A stretch of DNA of 64,000 nt from Pyxidicoccus parkwaysis (GCF_017301735.1 NZ_CP071090.1:1116001-1180000), one strand, 5' to 3'. Counted from the stretch's first letter, positions 37,381 to 46,793 are shown. A program made the numbers and translations. The notes: a model not told the origin generated them from the sequence alone.

Positions 37381-39828
37381 ATGAGCACTCCCCGTCTGAC
37401 GCGCCTGAAGGGCGCGGCCCTGGCCACCGTCCTGTTCGCCTTCGGCTGCAGCGAGAGCGACTACGTCCGGCTCTACCACAGCGAAGCGCGGGCCCCGAGC
37501 TACTCGGTCGAGGACGTGGAGTCCATGAAGTACATGGGGCCGACGTTCGCGGACCGCGGCGTCAACTTCGCCCTCTACTCGGAGAACGCCACCCGGCTGG
37601 AGCTGCTGCTCTTCGATGACCCGGAAGTGAACCGCCCCACGCGCACCTACGAGATGACGCGCTACGGGGACGTGTGGAGCGTCTACGTGGAGGGCGTGGG
37701 CCTGGGCCAGAACTACGGCTTCCGCGCCTGGGGACCCAACTGGGAGTACGACCCCGACTGGTTCCCCGGCTCCATCAAGGGCTTCAAGGCGGACGTGGAC
37801 GCCTACGGCAACCGCTTCAATCCCAACAAGCTGCTGACGGACCCGTACTCCAAGGCGCTCCACAGAGATCACGACTGGAGCAAGGGCAGCACCGCCTCCG
37901 GCCCGGCGCGCACGGAAGTCACGTACGCGGCCTCCGCGAAGAGCGTCATCGTCCAGAGCGGCTACCAGTGGAGCGAAGTCGAACAGCAGTGGCGCGCCAA
38001 CCGCCAGGACGAGAACTGGAAGGGCCACTCGTGGAACGACCTGGTCGTCTACGAGGTCCACGCCAAGGGCTTCACCGCGGACCCCGCCAGCGGCGTGCGC
38101 TTCCCCGGCACCTACCGAGGCATGGGCGAGAAGGCGGACTACTTCAAGGACCTGGGCATCACCGCCGTGGAGCTCTTGCCCATCCACGAGAAGCCGCTGG
38201 ACGGCGGGTACTGGGGCTACCAGACCATCAACTTCTTCGCGCCCGAGCTGTCCTACGCGGCCATGAAGCAGCCGCACCAGGTGGTGGACGAGTTCAAGTG
38301 GATGGTGGAGGAGTTCCACAAGCGCGGCATCGAAGTGATTGTCGACGTGGTCTTCAACCACACCGGCGAGGGCGGCCTGTGGCGCGAGAAGCTGGAGACG
38401 GACGACGTCCTGCCCGGTGAGCCGCTGGAGTCGTTGGACCCGGCGGAAGTCGCGGGCCTCTACTCGTTCCGCGGCATCGACAATCAGGCGTACTACGCGC
38501 TCAACCCGGACCGCCGCACGTACTGGAACAACACGGGCGTGGGCAACCAGACGCGGCCCAACCACCGGCCCATGCGCAAGCTCACCGTGGACAGCCTCCG
38601 CTACTACGCGGAGGAGCTGCACGTGGACGGCTTCCGCTTCGACCTGGCGCCCATCCTGGGAGAGCGCGACGGCGACTTCAACCGCTGGGACGACCCGCGC
38701 AACACGGTGTTGCAGGAGATCATCGACGACCCCGTGCTCCAGAAGTACAACACCCGCATCATCGCCGAGCCCTGGAGCGCGGGCGGCTGGTACTGCCTGC
38801 CCATGGGCGAGTTCCCCAACTCGCTCACGCAGCCGGGTGCGGGCTGGTACGAGTGGAACGGCCGCTTCCGCGACTGGTGGCGCGCCTTCATCAACCGCGA
38901 CGACTGGAAGCTCAACTCCAACGAGGGCTCGCTGTGCGGCAAGCCCGGCGCGGCGGATGGCCCCTTCCTGATGTACGGCAGCCGGGACTGGTACGCGCGC
39001 AACAACCGCAAGCCGTACCACTCGATGAACTTCATCACCGTGCACGACGGCTTCACGATGTACGACTTGTTCGCCTACGACAAGAAGGAGAACAAGTGCG
39101 GGCCGCTCAACCCGGTGTGCTGCGACACGCCCAACAGCCCGTTCTGCGACAAGGTCAGCGGCGAGGACAACAACCGCTCGCGCAACTGGGGTGCGGTGGG
39201 CGACGAGCGCGGTGAGAGCCTGCGCCGGCAGATGATGCGCAACGCCTTCATGTCCATGATGATCAGCCACGGCACGCCCATGATTCTGGGCGGCGACGAG
39301 TGGATGCGCACGCAGCTGGGCAACAACAACGCGTACTCCACGCGCGCGGACAACCCGTTCAACTGGTACCAGTGGGGCGCGTACCTCGCGCGCGACGAGC
39401 GCCACCGGATGCACGACTTCGTGAAGGCCGCCATCCGCCTGCGCAAGGAGCACGCGTATGCCTTTGCTCCGTCGGACTACGACAAGGGCGCGCCGCTGGC
39501 CTGGAAGAGCGCGCAGAACACCGACGACGTGCAATGGGACAGCAAGCAGCTGATGATTCACTACTACGACGTGTCCTACGGGCCGGAACTGGTGGTGCTC
39601 ATCAACATGGAGCCGCGCGCGGTGGAGTTCACCCTCCCCGAGGTGAAGGGCCGCCAGTGGAAGCGCCTCATCGACACGCAGGCGTACTTCGACAGCGCGG
39701 CGTACCTCACGAGCGCGGGGCTGAGCAGCCGCGTCACGGGCAACGCGTCGCTGGACGCGCCGGCGCCGGTGCCGGGCACGACGTACGGCGTCCCGGAGCG
39801 CACCATCGTCGTCCTGCGCGCGGAGTAG
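37381..39828 (+). CDS. GH13 debranching-type lipoprotein (isoamylase/GlgX-like)
   Basis: This encodes 815 residues from ATG 37381. A lipoprotein signal ends FAFGC (Cys20-22 region). A CBM48-like N-terminal domain (GVNFALYSENATRLELLLF) precedes the GH13 barrel: VYEVHAKGF, VDVVFNHTGEG, nucleophile Asp421 in FRFDLAP, acid/base Glu463 in IIAEPWSAGG and Asp556 in TVHDGF. The order and spacing match isoamylase and glycogen-debranching enzymes that cut alpha-1,6 branches. A cluster of Cys near 39100-39150 may form disulphides. The lipid anchor places it in the envelope, unlike cytoplasmic GlgX. It is divergent from malK and 36 bases before the porin gene. Confidence 0.87.
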   Translation: MSTPRLTRLKGAALATVLFAFGCSESDYVRLYHSEARAPSYSVEDVESMKYMGPTFADRGVNFALYSENATRLELLLFDDPEVNRPTRTYEMTRYGDVWSVYVEGVGLGQNYGFRAWGPNWEYDPDWFPGSIKGFKADVDAYGNRFNPNKLLTDPYSKALHRDHDWSKGSTASGPARTEVTYAASAKSVIVQSGYQWSEVEQQWRANRQDENWKGHSWNDLVVYEVHAKGFTADPASGVRFPGTYRGMGEKADYFKDLGITAVELLPIHEKPLDGGYWGYQTINFFAPELSYAAMKQPHQVVDEFKWMVEEFHKRGIEVIVDVVFNHTGEGGLWREKLETDDVLPGEPLESLDPAEVAGLYSFRGIDNQAYYALNPDRRTYWNNTGVGNQTRPNHRPMRKLTVDSLRYYAEELHVDGFRFDLAPILGERDGDFNRWDDPRNTVLQEIIDDPVLQKYNTRIIAEPWSAGGWYCLPMGEFPNSLTQPGAGWYEWNGRFRDWWRAFINRDDWKLNSNEGSLCGKPGAADGPFLMYGSRDWYARNNRKPYHSMNFITVHDGFTMYDLFAYDKKENKCGPLNPVCCDTPNSPFCDKVSGEDNNRSRNWGAVGDERGESLRRQMMRNAFMSMMISHGTPMILGGDEWMRTQLGNNNAYSTRADNPFNWYQWGAYLARDERHRMHDFVKAAIRLRKEHAYAFAPSDYDKGAPLAWKSAQNTDDVQWDSKQLMIHYYDVSYGPELVVLINMEPRAVEFTLPEVKGRQWKRLIDTQAYFDSAAYLTSAGLSSRVTGNASLDAPAPVPGTTYGVPERTIVVLRAE

Positions 39829-39864
39829 GGCAGGCCGCCGGAGGTGCGGTATAAGCGGGGCCCG

Positions 39865-41364
39865 ATGCGAGTCCCGCCCGCGCGCCTCGGCGCCTCCCTG
39901 CTGCTTCTTCTCTGCCCGCTCCTGGCCCTGGCCGACGCTCCCCGAGACCGTTTCGGGGCCGCGGGCTACTTCCGCATCATGACCCGCCCGGACTTCTCGG
40001 GCGGCTCCGGTCAGCTCGGCTACTACTGGCTCTACGGCCGGCTCCTCAACGAAAGCCCCTACGCCGAGCTCAACCTGAAGCTGGACGTGCTCCAGGCCAC
40101 GCCGGGCTCCGACGAGGTCTGGGCCGAGGTGCACACGCGCTTCTCCGGCACGTCCATCCGCTCGGCGGACCCGGGCAACGGCTCGTTCGTCAACTTCACC
40201 GCGGATTACCTCTTCGTGCGCGCCGGCAACATCCTGCTCGACAGGGTGACGTGGCAGCTCGGCACGCTGGAGAGCCGGTGGAACGACCTGCACATCTACG
40301 ACCAGCGGCCCGGCACGCTGCTCTACAACACGGTGGGCCTGTCCGGCACGTACACGGGAGACCGCTACGACGTGCTGCTGGCCGTCGGTGACAGCGGCTA
40401 CTCGCTGCGGCCGAAGAAGTACAACACGGTGCTCACCACCGCCGGGCACTTCCGCTACCGGCTGATTCCGGGCCACCTCGAGGTCGGCGTGCGCGCCCAG
40501 GTGGGCTACGAGCCGTCCGTGCGCGGCAACCGCAACGCGCTCTACGCGTCGCCCGGTATCAACTACGAGGACTACGTCCGCCGCCAGGTGGTGCAGCGCT
40601 ACTTCGAGAACAACCCGGGCCAGGAAGATTTGGTGCCGGTGCTGAACCCGCGCAGCGCGGTGTCCTTCATGACGGCCGGCTACCTGGGCTTCGGTAACTG
40701 GGGCCCGCTCGTCTGGGACAACATGTACCTGACCTTCGAGCGCAAGCACCCGGACCAGTCGTACACGGAGAACTACCGGGGCCGGGACTGGACTGTGTAC
40801 ATCGCGGACCAGACGGACCAGCGCTACGAGGCGAGCTTCGGCAACGAGGCGTACTTCAGAATCATCCCCGAGAAGCTGGAGGCGCTCTGGGGCATCTGGG
40901 TGGGCTACGCCTTCAACAAGGACAACCGCATCAAGCCGGGGGATGATGATCGGCTCATCGCCTCCACGGTGCTGCGGCTCCAGTACTTCCTCACCGACCG
41001 CGTCCACCTGCTGGCGGAGACGAGCATCGCTCGCGAGAAGAGCGAGAACGGCAACATGTTCCGCAACCACGTGGACTCGGTATTCACCAGCACGCACGGC
41101 ATGCCGGACTCGCGCGGCCTGGAGTTCGGTGACAGCGACGTGCGCAACACGTGGCAGGGCAAGGTGGGCATCGTGCTCCAGCCCACGGGCAAAGGCATCT
41201 ACGCGCGTCCCAGCCTGCGCCTGCTCTACGGCATCCAGTACTCCTCGCAGCACGCGGCGTACGGCAACTCCTTCGTGGAGAGCCTGGACCAGTACAACCT
41301 GTACGTCGGCCCCGAGAGCCACTGGCACTCGGTGGTCGCCATCGAGGCCGAAGGATGGTTCTGA
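39865..41364 (+). CDS. Outer-membrane beta-barrel, probable sugar porin
   Basis: This encodes 499 residues from ATG 39865 (signal peptide MRVPPARLGASLLLLL...ALADA). The mature protein is made of alternating amphipathic strands rich in Tyr, Trp and Gly, and the chain ends with Phe (AEGWF), the outer-membrane assembly signal. There is no TonB box or plug domain. Between two GH13 genes, it is best read as the maltodextrin pore, functionally like LamB. Sequence relation to LamB is not evident. Its last 10 bases overlap the next gene. Confidence 0.75.
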   Translation: MRVPPARLGASLLLLLCPLLALADAPRDRFGAAGYFRIMTRPDFSGGSGQLGYYWLYGRLLNESPYAELNLKLDVLQATPGSDEVWAEVHTRFSGTSIRSADPGNGSFVNFTADYLFVRAGNILLDRVTWQLGTLESRWNDLHIYDQRPGTLLYNTVGLSGTYTGDRYDVLLAVGDSGYSLRPKKYNTVLTTAGHFRYRLIPGHLEVGVRAQVGYEPSVRGNRNALYASPGINYEDYVRRQVVQRYFENNPGQEDLVPVLNPRSAVSFMTAGYLGFGNWGPLVWDNMYLTFERKHPDQSYTENYRGRDWTVYIADQTDQRYEASFGNEAYFRIIPEKLEALWGIWVGYAFNKDNRIKPGDDDRLIASTVLRLQYFLTDRVHLLAETSIAREKSENGNMFRNHVDSVFTSTHGMPDSRGLEFGDSDVRNTWQGKVGIVLQPTGKGIYARPSLRLLYGIQYSSQHAAYGNSFVESLDQYNLYVGPESHWHSVVAIEAEGWF

Positions 41365-43754
41365 GACAGCGGTGGGCCCTGGCGGCCCTCTTCCTCGCGG
41401 TGGGCGCGTCGGGCTGCCTGCTGAAGTCGTCGCCCGCGCCCGTGCTGGCGCCCAACGGCACGGTGGTGGCGGTGGCCTACGTGCGCGACGACAAGCTCAA
41501 GCGCGGCGTGGTGGCGGACGTGCCGCAGGGCGTGAGGCAGCGCGTGGCGGAGGCGCTGGCCAAGCGCAACCTCCAGGTGCAGGAGGTTCCGTACGAGCAG
41601 TACGCCGCCGAGTTCGCGAAGGTGACGGAGTCGCAGCGCCGCTACGCCATGCTGACGGCGCACGCGCCGAACGCGGCGCTGTACCTGCTGGTGGAGACGC
41701 GCGTCTCCTTCTTCGGCGAGGTGAGCGGGCGCTTCTCCTGGGAGGTCTTCGTCCGCACGACGGCGGGACGCGCCAACTCCACGCTGGAGGCCACGAGCAC
41801 CACCCAGGACTACTCCGCCGCGCTCCAGTACGACCAGCAGCGGGAGAACGACGCGCAGTTGGAGGTGTCACGGCAGATTGCCGGTCAGGCCGCGAGCCTG
41901 TTCGACTCGTTCCTCGCCTCGCCCATGACGGTGCCGGTGACGGATGGTGGCCCTGCCGTGGTGCCCGGACTGAATGCGCCGGCCGGTGAGGGCATCAAGC
42001 CGGGGACGAGCACGCCCTCCGAGCCGCCGAAGCCTCCGGAGGGCGGCGCGGCGGATGGTGGCACGGCGTGGGTGCCTCCGGCGGGGGACGCCATCTACTT
42101 CGTGATGGTGGACCGCTTCGCCAACGGCGACGCGCGCAATGACGGGAAGGTGGACCTGAAGGATGCGCAGGCGTTTCACGGGGGCGACCTGCAGGGAGTC
42201 ATCTCGCGGTTGGACGAGCTGAAGTCGCTCGGTGTCCGCACGGTGTGGCTTTCACCCGTCTTCCAGATGCGGACGGAGAAGTTCTACGGGTACGGCGCCT
42301 TTCACGGTTACTGGGTAGAGGACTTCGGGAAGGTGGAGCCGCGCTTCGGTGACGAGGCGTTGCTGGTGAAGCTGTCGGAGGAGCTGCGCCGCCGGGACAT
42401 GCGGCTGGTGCTGGACGTGGTGCTCAACCACGTGGGCCCGGAGACGAAGCTGGTGCGCGAGAAGCCCCAGTGGTTCCACGGCCTGGGGCCCATCGACAAC
42501 TGGAACGACCCGCGCGAATTGACGATGCGCGACGTGCACGGGCTGCCGGACCTCGCGGTGGAGAAGGACGAGGTATACCAGCACCTGCTCTCGAACTCGC
42601 TGCGGTGGGTGGACGCGGTGAAGCCCGCGGGCTTCCGGCTGGACGCGGTGAAGCACATGCCGCTGGAGTTCTGGGCCCGGTACAACGACGCGCTGCGAGC
42701 CCACGCGGGGAAGGACTTCCTGCTGCTGGGGGAGATGCTGGACGGCGACGTGGTGCTGCTCGCGGACACGATGACGAAGGGGCACTTCGGGACGATGTTC
42801 GACTTCCCGCTGGCCTTCGCGCTGGTGGATGTCTTCTGCCGGGACCGGTCGCCTTCGCACCTGGGCGCTGTGCTCTTCAACGACAGGCTGTACCCGGCGC
42901 CGGGCTCGCTGGTGACGTTGGTGGACAACCATGACTTGCCGCGCGTGATGAGCGAGTGCGGTGGCGACGTGGAGCGGGTGAAGCAGGCGCTGGCGATGCA
43001 GCTCAGCGCGCGCGGCGTGCCGGCGCTCACGTATGGGACGGAGGAGGGGCTGACGGGGAAGAAGGAGCCGGAGAACCGCGGGGACATGCGCTTCACGGTG
43101 GACCATCCGCTGCGCGGCTGGATTGCGAAGCTGCTGGAGCTGCGGCGCGGCAGTGAGGCCCTCCAGGGTGGCGAGATGCTCGTGCTCGCCGCCCGGGAGG
43201 ACCTCTTTGCCTACGCCCGCGTGACTCCGGATGAGGCCGTGGTGATTGCGGTGAATCGCGGCAAGGCACCGGTGGACGTGGCGCTCCCGGAAGGGCTCAT
43301 GAAGGCGGGCCTCTCCGAGATGCTCTCCGGTTTCGAGGTTCCGTGGGCGCAGGGGCCCGGCCGGCTCCATTCCCTCATCGTGCATCCCGGCCCGGTGACG
43401 CTGTTCCGACTGAAGGCTCGCGAGGCGGGTGGCTTCGGCGCGGTGGCGGCGCAGGCCCGCGCGCGGTGGCGGGGGCAGGGCGAGCGGCGCACGGTGGTCA
43501 TCACCACGGACGACACATCGGCGCGACTGGTGGGCAGCGGACCGGAGCTGGGCGGCTGGAAGCCGGAGCGCTCGCTGCGTCCGGAATCAGGCGGATTCAC
43601 GCTGTCGCTGCCCGTGGGGGGCGTGTTCGAGTACAAGCTCGTGCGTGACGGCACCCCGGGGAAGTTCGACTGGGAGGGCGGAGACAACCGCCTGTTGTAC
43701 GTGCCCGAAGGCCGCGAGCCCCTCCGCCTGAACCTGGCGTGGGGCAAGCGCTGA
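41355..43754 (+). CDS. GH13 alpha-amylase lipoprotein with a CBM20 and a novel N-terminal domain
   Basis: This encodes 799 residues from ATG 41355, inside the end of the porin gene. The lipobox is VGASGC (Cys21). Residues about 25-190 form a domain I do not recognise (VVAVAYVRDDKLKRGVV...ALYLLVETRVSFFGEV), followed by a Pro/Gly-rich linker. The GH13 barrel follows: IYFVMVDRFANGD, DVVLNHVG, Asp430 in FRLDAVKH, Glu460 in LLLGEMLDG and Asp527 in LVDNHDLPR. Residues about 700-799 are a starch-binding CBM20 (LVGSGPELGGWKPE, FEYKLVRDG, WEGGDNR). It would cut alpha-1,4-glucan at the cell surface or in the periplasm for the neighbouring pore and importer. Confidence 0.87.
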   Translation: MVLRQRWALAALFLAVGASGCLLKSSPAPVLAPNGTVVAVAYVRDDKLKRGVVADVPQGVRQRVAEALAKRNLQVQEVPYEQYAAEFAKVTESQRRYAMLTAHAPNAALYLLVETRVSFFGEVSGRFSWEVFVRTTAGRANSTLEATSTTQDYSAALQYDQQRENDAQLEVSRQIAGQAASLFDSFLASPMTVPVTDGGPAVVPGLNAPAGEGIKPGTSTPSEPPKPPEGGAADGGTAWVPPAGDAIYFVMVDRFANGDARNDGKVDLKDAQAFHGGDLQGVISRLDELKSLGVRTVWLSPVFQMRTEKFYGYGAFHGYWVEDFGKVEPRFGDEALLVKLSEELRRRDMRLVLDVVLNHVGPETKLVREKPQWFHGLGPIDNWNDPRELTMRDVHGLPDLAVEKDEVYQHLLSNSLRWVDAVKPAGFRLDAVKHMPLEFWARYNDALRAHAGKDFLLLGEMLDGDVVLLADTMTKGHFGTMFDFPLAFALVDVFCRDRSPSHLGAVLFNDRLYPAPGSLVTLVDNHDLPRVMSECGGDVERVKQALAMQLSARGVPALTYGTEEGLTGKKEPENRGDMRFTVDHPLRGWIAKLLELRRGSEALQGGEMLVLAAREDLFAYARVTPDEAVVIAVNRGKAPVDVALPEGLMKAGLSEMLSGFEVPWAQGPGRLHSLIVHPGPVTLFRLKAREAGGFGAVAAQARARWRGQGERRTVVITTDDTSARLVGSGPELGGWKPERSLRPESGGFTLSLPVGGVFEYKLVRDGTPGKFDWEGGDNRLLYVPEGREPLRLNLAWGKR

Positions 43755-43808
43755 AGGACATCTTCCACTGGCCCCTCGTCCCGAGCGGGGCCGACACCGA
43801 GGCCTGAA

Positions 43809-44852
43809 GTGAACGACCGACTCCTCCGCGCGGCACGCCGCCAGCCCACCGACACGACGCCGGTGTGGCTGATGCGCCAGGCCGGCCGCTACCTGCCCGA
43901 GTACCGGGCCATCCGCGGCAACATCGCGTTCCTGGACCTGTGCAAGCACCCGGACCTGGCCGCCGAGGTGACGGTGCAGCCGGTGACGCGCCTGGGCGTG
44001 GACGCGGCCATCATCTTCTCGGACATCCTCATCCCCGTGGAGGCGATGGGGATTGAGCTGGAGTTGGGCGACAAGGGCCCGCACTTCCCCAACCCGGTGC
44101 GCACGGCGGCGGACATCGACAAGCTGGGCGTGCCGGACCCGGTGCAGGGCACGGGCTTCGTGGCCGAGGCCATCCGCCGCACGCGCAAGGCCTTGAATGA
44201 CTCGGTGCCCGTCATCGGTTTCGCGGGCGCGCCCTTCACGCTGGCCGCGTACATGGTCGAGGGCGGCGGCTCGAAGAGCTACATCCTCATCAAGCGCCTG
44301 ATGTTCGAGCAGCCCGAGGTGGCGCACCGCCTCTTCAAGAAGCTGACGGACACGCTGATTCCGTACCTGAAGATGCAGGTCGAGGCGGGCGCGAGCATCG
44401 TCCAGATTTTCGACTCGTGGGGCGGCGAGCTGTCGCCGTGGGACTACGAGCGCTTCTGCATTCCGTACCTCACGCGCATGGTGTCCGAGCTGAAGGCCAC
44501 CGGCGTGCCCGTCATCGTGTTTGGCGTGGGCATGTCCACGCACCTGCCGCTCCTGAAGCGCACGGGCGCGGATGTGATTGGGCTCGACTGGACGATGCCC
44601 ATGGACGAGGGCCGCAAGGTGCTCGGCCCGGACGTGGCGGTGCAGGGGAACCTGGACCCGCTGCACCTGTTCCTGCCGCGCGAGGAACTGGATGGGCGCG
44701 TGAGGGACATCCTCCTGCGAGCCGGGCCCGTGGGGCACATCTTCAACCTGGGCCACGGAATCCTGCCGCCCACGGACCCGGAGGCGGCGAAGTTCCTCGT
44801 GGACGCCGTGCACAAGCATGGCGTCGCGCTGAGGCAGGGGACGTTGAAGTAG
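43809..44852 (+). CDS. hemE: Uroporphyrinogen decarboxylase
   Basis: This encodes 347 residues, starting at GTG 43809. The family signature LMRQAGRYLPEYR is at residues 20-32. Other family segments are GFAGAPFTLAAYMVEGGGSK, FDSWGGELSP, VQGNLDP and LGHGILP. It decarboxylates the four acetate side chains of uroporphyrinogen III to give coproporphyrinogen III in haem synthesis, in the cytoplasm. The length is normal. It has no haem-pathway neighbours in this window. A GC-rich inverted repeat (GGCCCC...GGGGCC, 43770-43792) upstream may end the amylase transcript. Confidence 0.95.
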   Translation: MNDRLLRAARRQPTDTTPVWLMRQAGRYLPEYRAIRGNIAFLDLCKHPDLAAEVTVQPVTRLGVDAAIIFSDILIPVEAMGIELELGDKGPHFPNPVRTAADIDKLGVPDPVQGTGFVAEAIRRTRKALNDSVPVIGFAGAPFTLAAYMVEGGGSKSYILIKRLMFEQPEVAHRLFKKLTDTLIPYLKMQVEAGASIVQIFDSWGGELSPWDYERFCIPYLTRMVSELKATGVPVIVFGVGMSTHLPLLKRTGADVIGLDWTMPMDEGRKVLGPDVAVQGNLDPLHLFLPREELDGRVRDILLRAGPVGHIFNLGHGILPPTDPEAAKFLVDAVHKHGVALRQGTLK

Positions 44853-44882
44853 ACCTCCACGGCCCGGGCTGGCTTCTCTGGG

Positions 44883-44906
44883 GACGCCGTGCACGAGCAC
44901 GGCGTC
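44883..44906. terminator. Hairpin between convergent genes
   Basis: GACGCCGTGC and GCACGGCGTC form a perfect 10-bp stem with loop ACGA between hemE and the convergent zinc-ribbon gene. It is nearly identical to coding sequence at the end of hemE (44801-44825), so it may have arisen by a local duplication. It could end transcription in both directions. Confidence 0.5.
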
Positions 44907-44933
44907 TCAACGAGGGCAGGTGCGCAGGGCGTG

Positions 44934-45299
44934 TCAGCCGCCCGAGCCGGCATCACCCACGATGCCCGCGTCGCCCAGGGTGCCGGCATCCTGGGGAACG
45001 CAGATGACGCCGTCGCCACCGTCCGTGCTCCCCGCATCCGAACCGCCAATCGTCTCGTCGCAGCCCGACGGGAGGCAGTCAAACGTGCCGTCGTCGCACG
45101 GCGGCATGCCGTAGCAGGCCATCAGCGTGAGGCCGACCGCGCTGGCTCCCGCGAGCGTCCACAGCGAGGCCACCCAGGACAGCGCGAGGCGCGTGGGCCC
45201 TGCGCTGAGCGGGGCTCGGCAGTGCAGGCACGTGTTGGCGGTGGGCGGGTTGAATCCCTGGCAGGACGGACAGCCGGACAGCTCGGGCACGAAGGGCAT
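44934..45299 (-). CDS. Small zinc-ribbon membrane protein with an Asp/Gly-rich tail
   Basis: This encodes 121 residues from ATG 45299. An N-terminal zinc ribbon (CPSCQGFNPPTANTCLHC) is followed by one membrane segment (LSWVASLWTLAGASAVGLTLM). The C-terminal part has several Cys and then runs of DAG (GSDAGSTDGGDG, DAGTLGDAGIVGDAGSGG). No family function is known. It is divergent from the radical SAM gene. Whether it is that enzyme's substrate cannot be judged from sequence. Confidence 0.6.
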   Translation of the reverse strand: MPFVPELSGCPSCQGFNPPTANTCLHCRAPLSAGPTRLALSWVASLWTLAGASAVGLTLMACYGMPPCDDGTFDCLPSGCDETIGGSDAGSTDGGDGVICVPQDAGTLGDAGIVGDAGSGG

Positions 45300-45469
45300 C
45301 CTTGTCGGAGTGGGGTGTGAAGTCGGCAATGACAGTGCAGGACGTGTGCCCGCGGCAAGTGGCGGAAGTCCGGGGGCCGGGCAAGCACGCGGCATGTTGG
45401 AGCAAGCGCGAGCCTGACACGGGTGTCGCGGATGTCTGAGTCGGTGCCCGTCCGGTACGCTCCGGGCGC

Positions 45470-46708
45470 ATGGTGAACCGGCGCATCGACGTGAGCCCCA
45501 CGGACTACCACCCCGCCTACGTGGTGTGGGAGCTGACGCTCGCGTGCGACCAGCCCTGCACGCACTGCGGCTCACGGGCCGGCACCGCGCGCGAGGGGGA
45601 ATTGAGCACGGAGGAGGCGCTCGGAGTGGTGGCCCAGCTCGCGGCGATGCGCGCTCGGGAGGTGGTGCTCATCGGCGGCGAGGCGTATCTGCACCCGGGC
45701 TTCCTGCGCATCATCGAGGCACTGAAGGCCGCGGGAATCCGTCCGGGCCTGACGACGGGAGGGCGCGGCGTCACCGCCGAGCTGGCCACGGAGATGGCGC
45801 GCGCGGGGCTGTACGCGGCCTCGGTGAGTATCGATGGTCTGGAGCCCACGCACGACATCATGCGCGCGGCGCGGGGCAGCTTCGCGTCCGCCACCGCGGC
45901 CCTGGGGTATCTCAAGTCCGCCGGCATCCGCACCGCCGCCAATACCAATCTCAACCGGCTCAACCAGGGCGACCTCGAGGCGCTCTATGAGCACCTGAAG
46001 GCGCAAGGCATTGGTGCGTGGCAGCTTCAAATCACCGCGCCGCTGGGCCGCGCGGCGGACCGTCCGGACCTGCTGTTGCAACCGTGGGACTTGATGGACC
46101 TGATGCCGCGCATCGCCCGGCTGAAGGAGCGCGCGAGGGAAGACCGCATCAGCGTGATGCCGGGGAACAACCTGGGTTACTTCGGTCCTGAGGAGGCGCT
46201 GCTGCGCTCGGTTCATCCGGGAGGCAGGGACCACTGGCGGGGCTGTCAGGCGGGGCGCTACGTCATGGGCATCGAGTCGAATGGCGCGGTGAAGGGCTGC
46301 CCCTCGCTTCAGACGGCGCACTACGTGGGTGGCAACCTGCGCGAGCAACCGCTGGAGCGCATCTGGAAGGACACGCCGCAGCTCGCCTTCACGAGGGCGC
46401 GCACGGTGGAGGACTTGTGGGGCTTCTGCCGCACGTGTCCCTTCGCGGAGGTGTGCATGGGCGGGTGCAGCTTCACCGCGCATGCGCTGTTCGGCCGTCC
46501 GGGGAACAATCCGTACTGTCACTTCCGCGCGAGGACGCGAGCGGCGGAAGGCGTGCGGGAGCGGCTGGTTCCGAAGGCGCCGGCCCCGGGACGGCCGTTC
46601 GACAACGGGCTCTACGAAATCGTCGAGGAGCCCTTCGACGCGCCAGACCCCAAGCCGGAATTGAAGCGCGAGTACGTGAAGACGAAGCGCTGGCCGAAGC
46701 CTGTGTGA
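45470..46708 (+). CDS. Radical SAM/SPASM domain enzyme
   Basis: This encodes 412 residues. The radical SAM cluster motif CxxxCxxC is CDQPCTHC near residue 26, in ELTLACDQPCTHCGSRAG. It is followed by VVLIGGEAYLHP and SVSIDGLEPTHD. The C-terminal SPASM region has CQAGRYVMGIESNGAVKGCP, then CRTCPFAEVCMGGC and a final Cys in NNPYCHF, enough for auxiliary iron-sulphur clusters. Family members modify peptides or carry out other radical chemistry. No precursor peptide gene with a clear leader is seen beside it. Confidence 0.85.
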   Translation: MVNRRIDVSPTDYHPAYVVWELTLACDQPCTHCGSRAGTAREGELSTEEALGVVAQLAAMRAREVVLIGGEAYLHPGFLRIIEALKAAGIRPGLTTGGRGVTAELATEMARAGLYAASVSIDGLEPTHDIMRAARGSFASATAALGYLKSAGIRTAANTNLNRLNQGDLEALYEHLKAQGIGAWQLQITAPLGRAADRPDLLLQPWDLMDLMPRIARLKERAREDRISVMPGNNLGYFGPEEALLRSVHPGGRDHWRGCQAGRYVMGIESNGAVKGCPSLQTAHYVGGNLREQPLERIWKDTPQLAFTRARTVEDLWGFCRTCPFAEVCMGGCSFTAHALFGRPGNNPYCHFRARTRAAEGVRERLVPKAPAPGRPFDNGLYEIVEEPFDAPDPKPELKREYVKTKRWPKPV

Positions 46709-46793
46709 TGCAGGGCACTCACGTTCAATCCATGTCAGACCCGCCGGGTAGGTAGGAGTCGTGCGGGCAAACTGCCTGTGGCGGAGAGGCGGG

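Noticed and set aside
43770..43792. GGCCCC...GGGGCC inverted repeat before hemE as a firm terminator
   Set aside because: The stem is only 6 bp with an irregular inner part and no T tract. It is mentioned under hemE but not listed as a separate feature.
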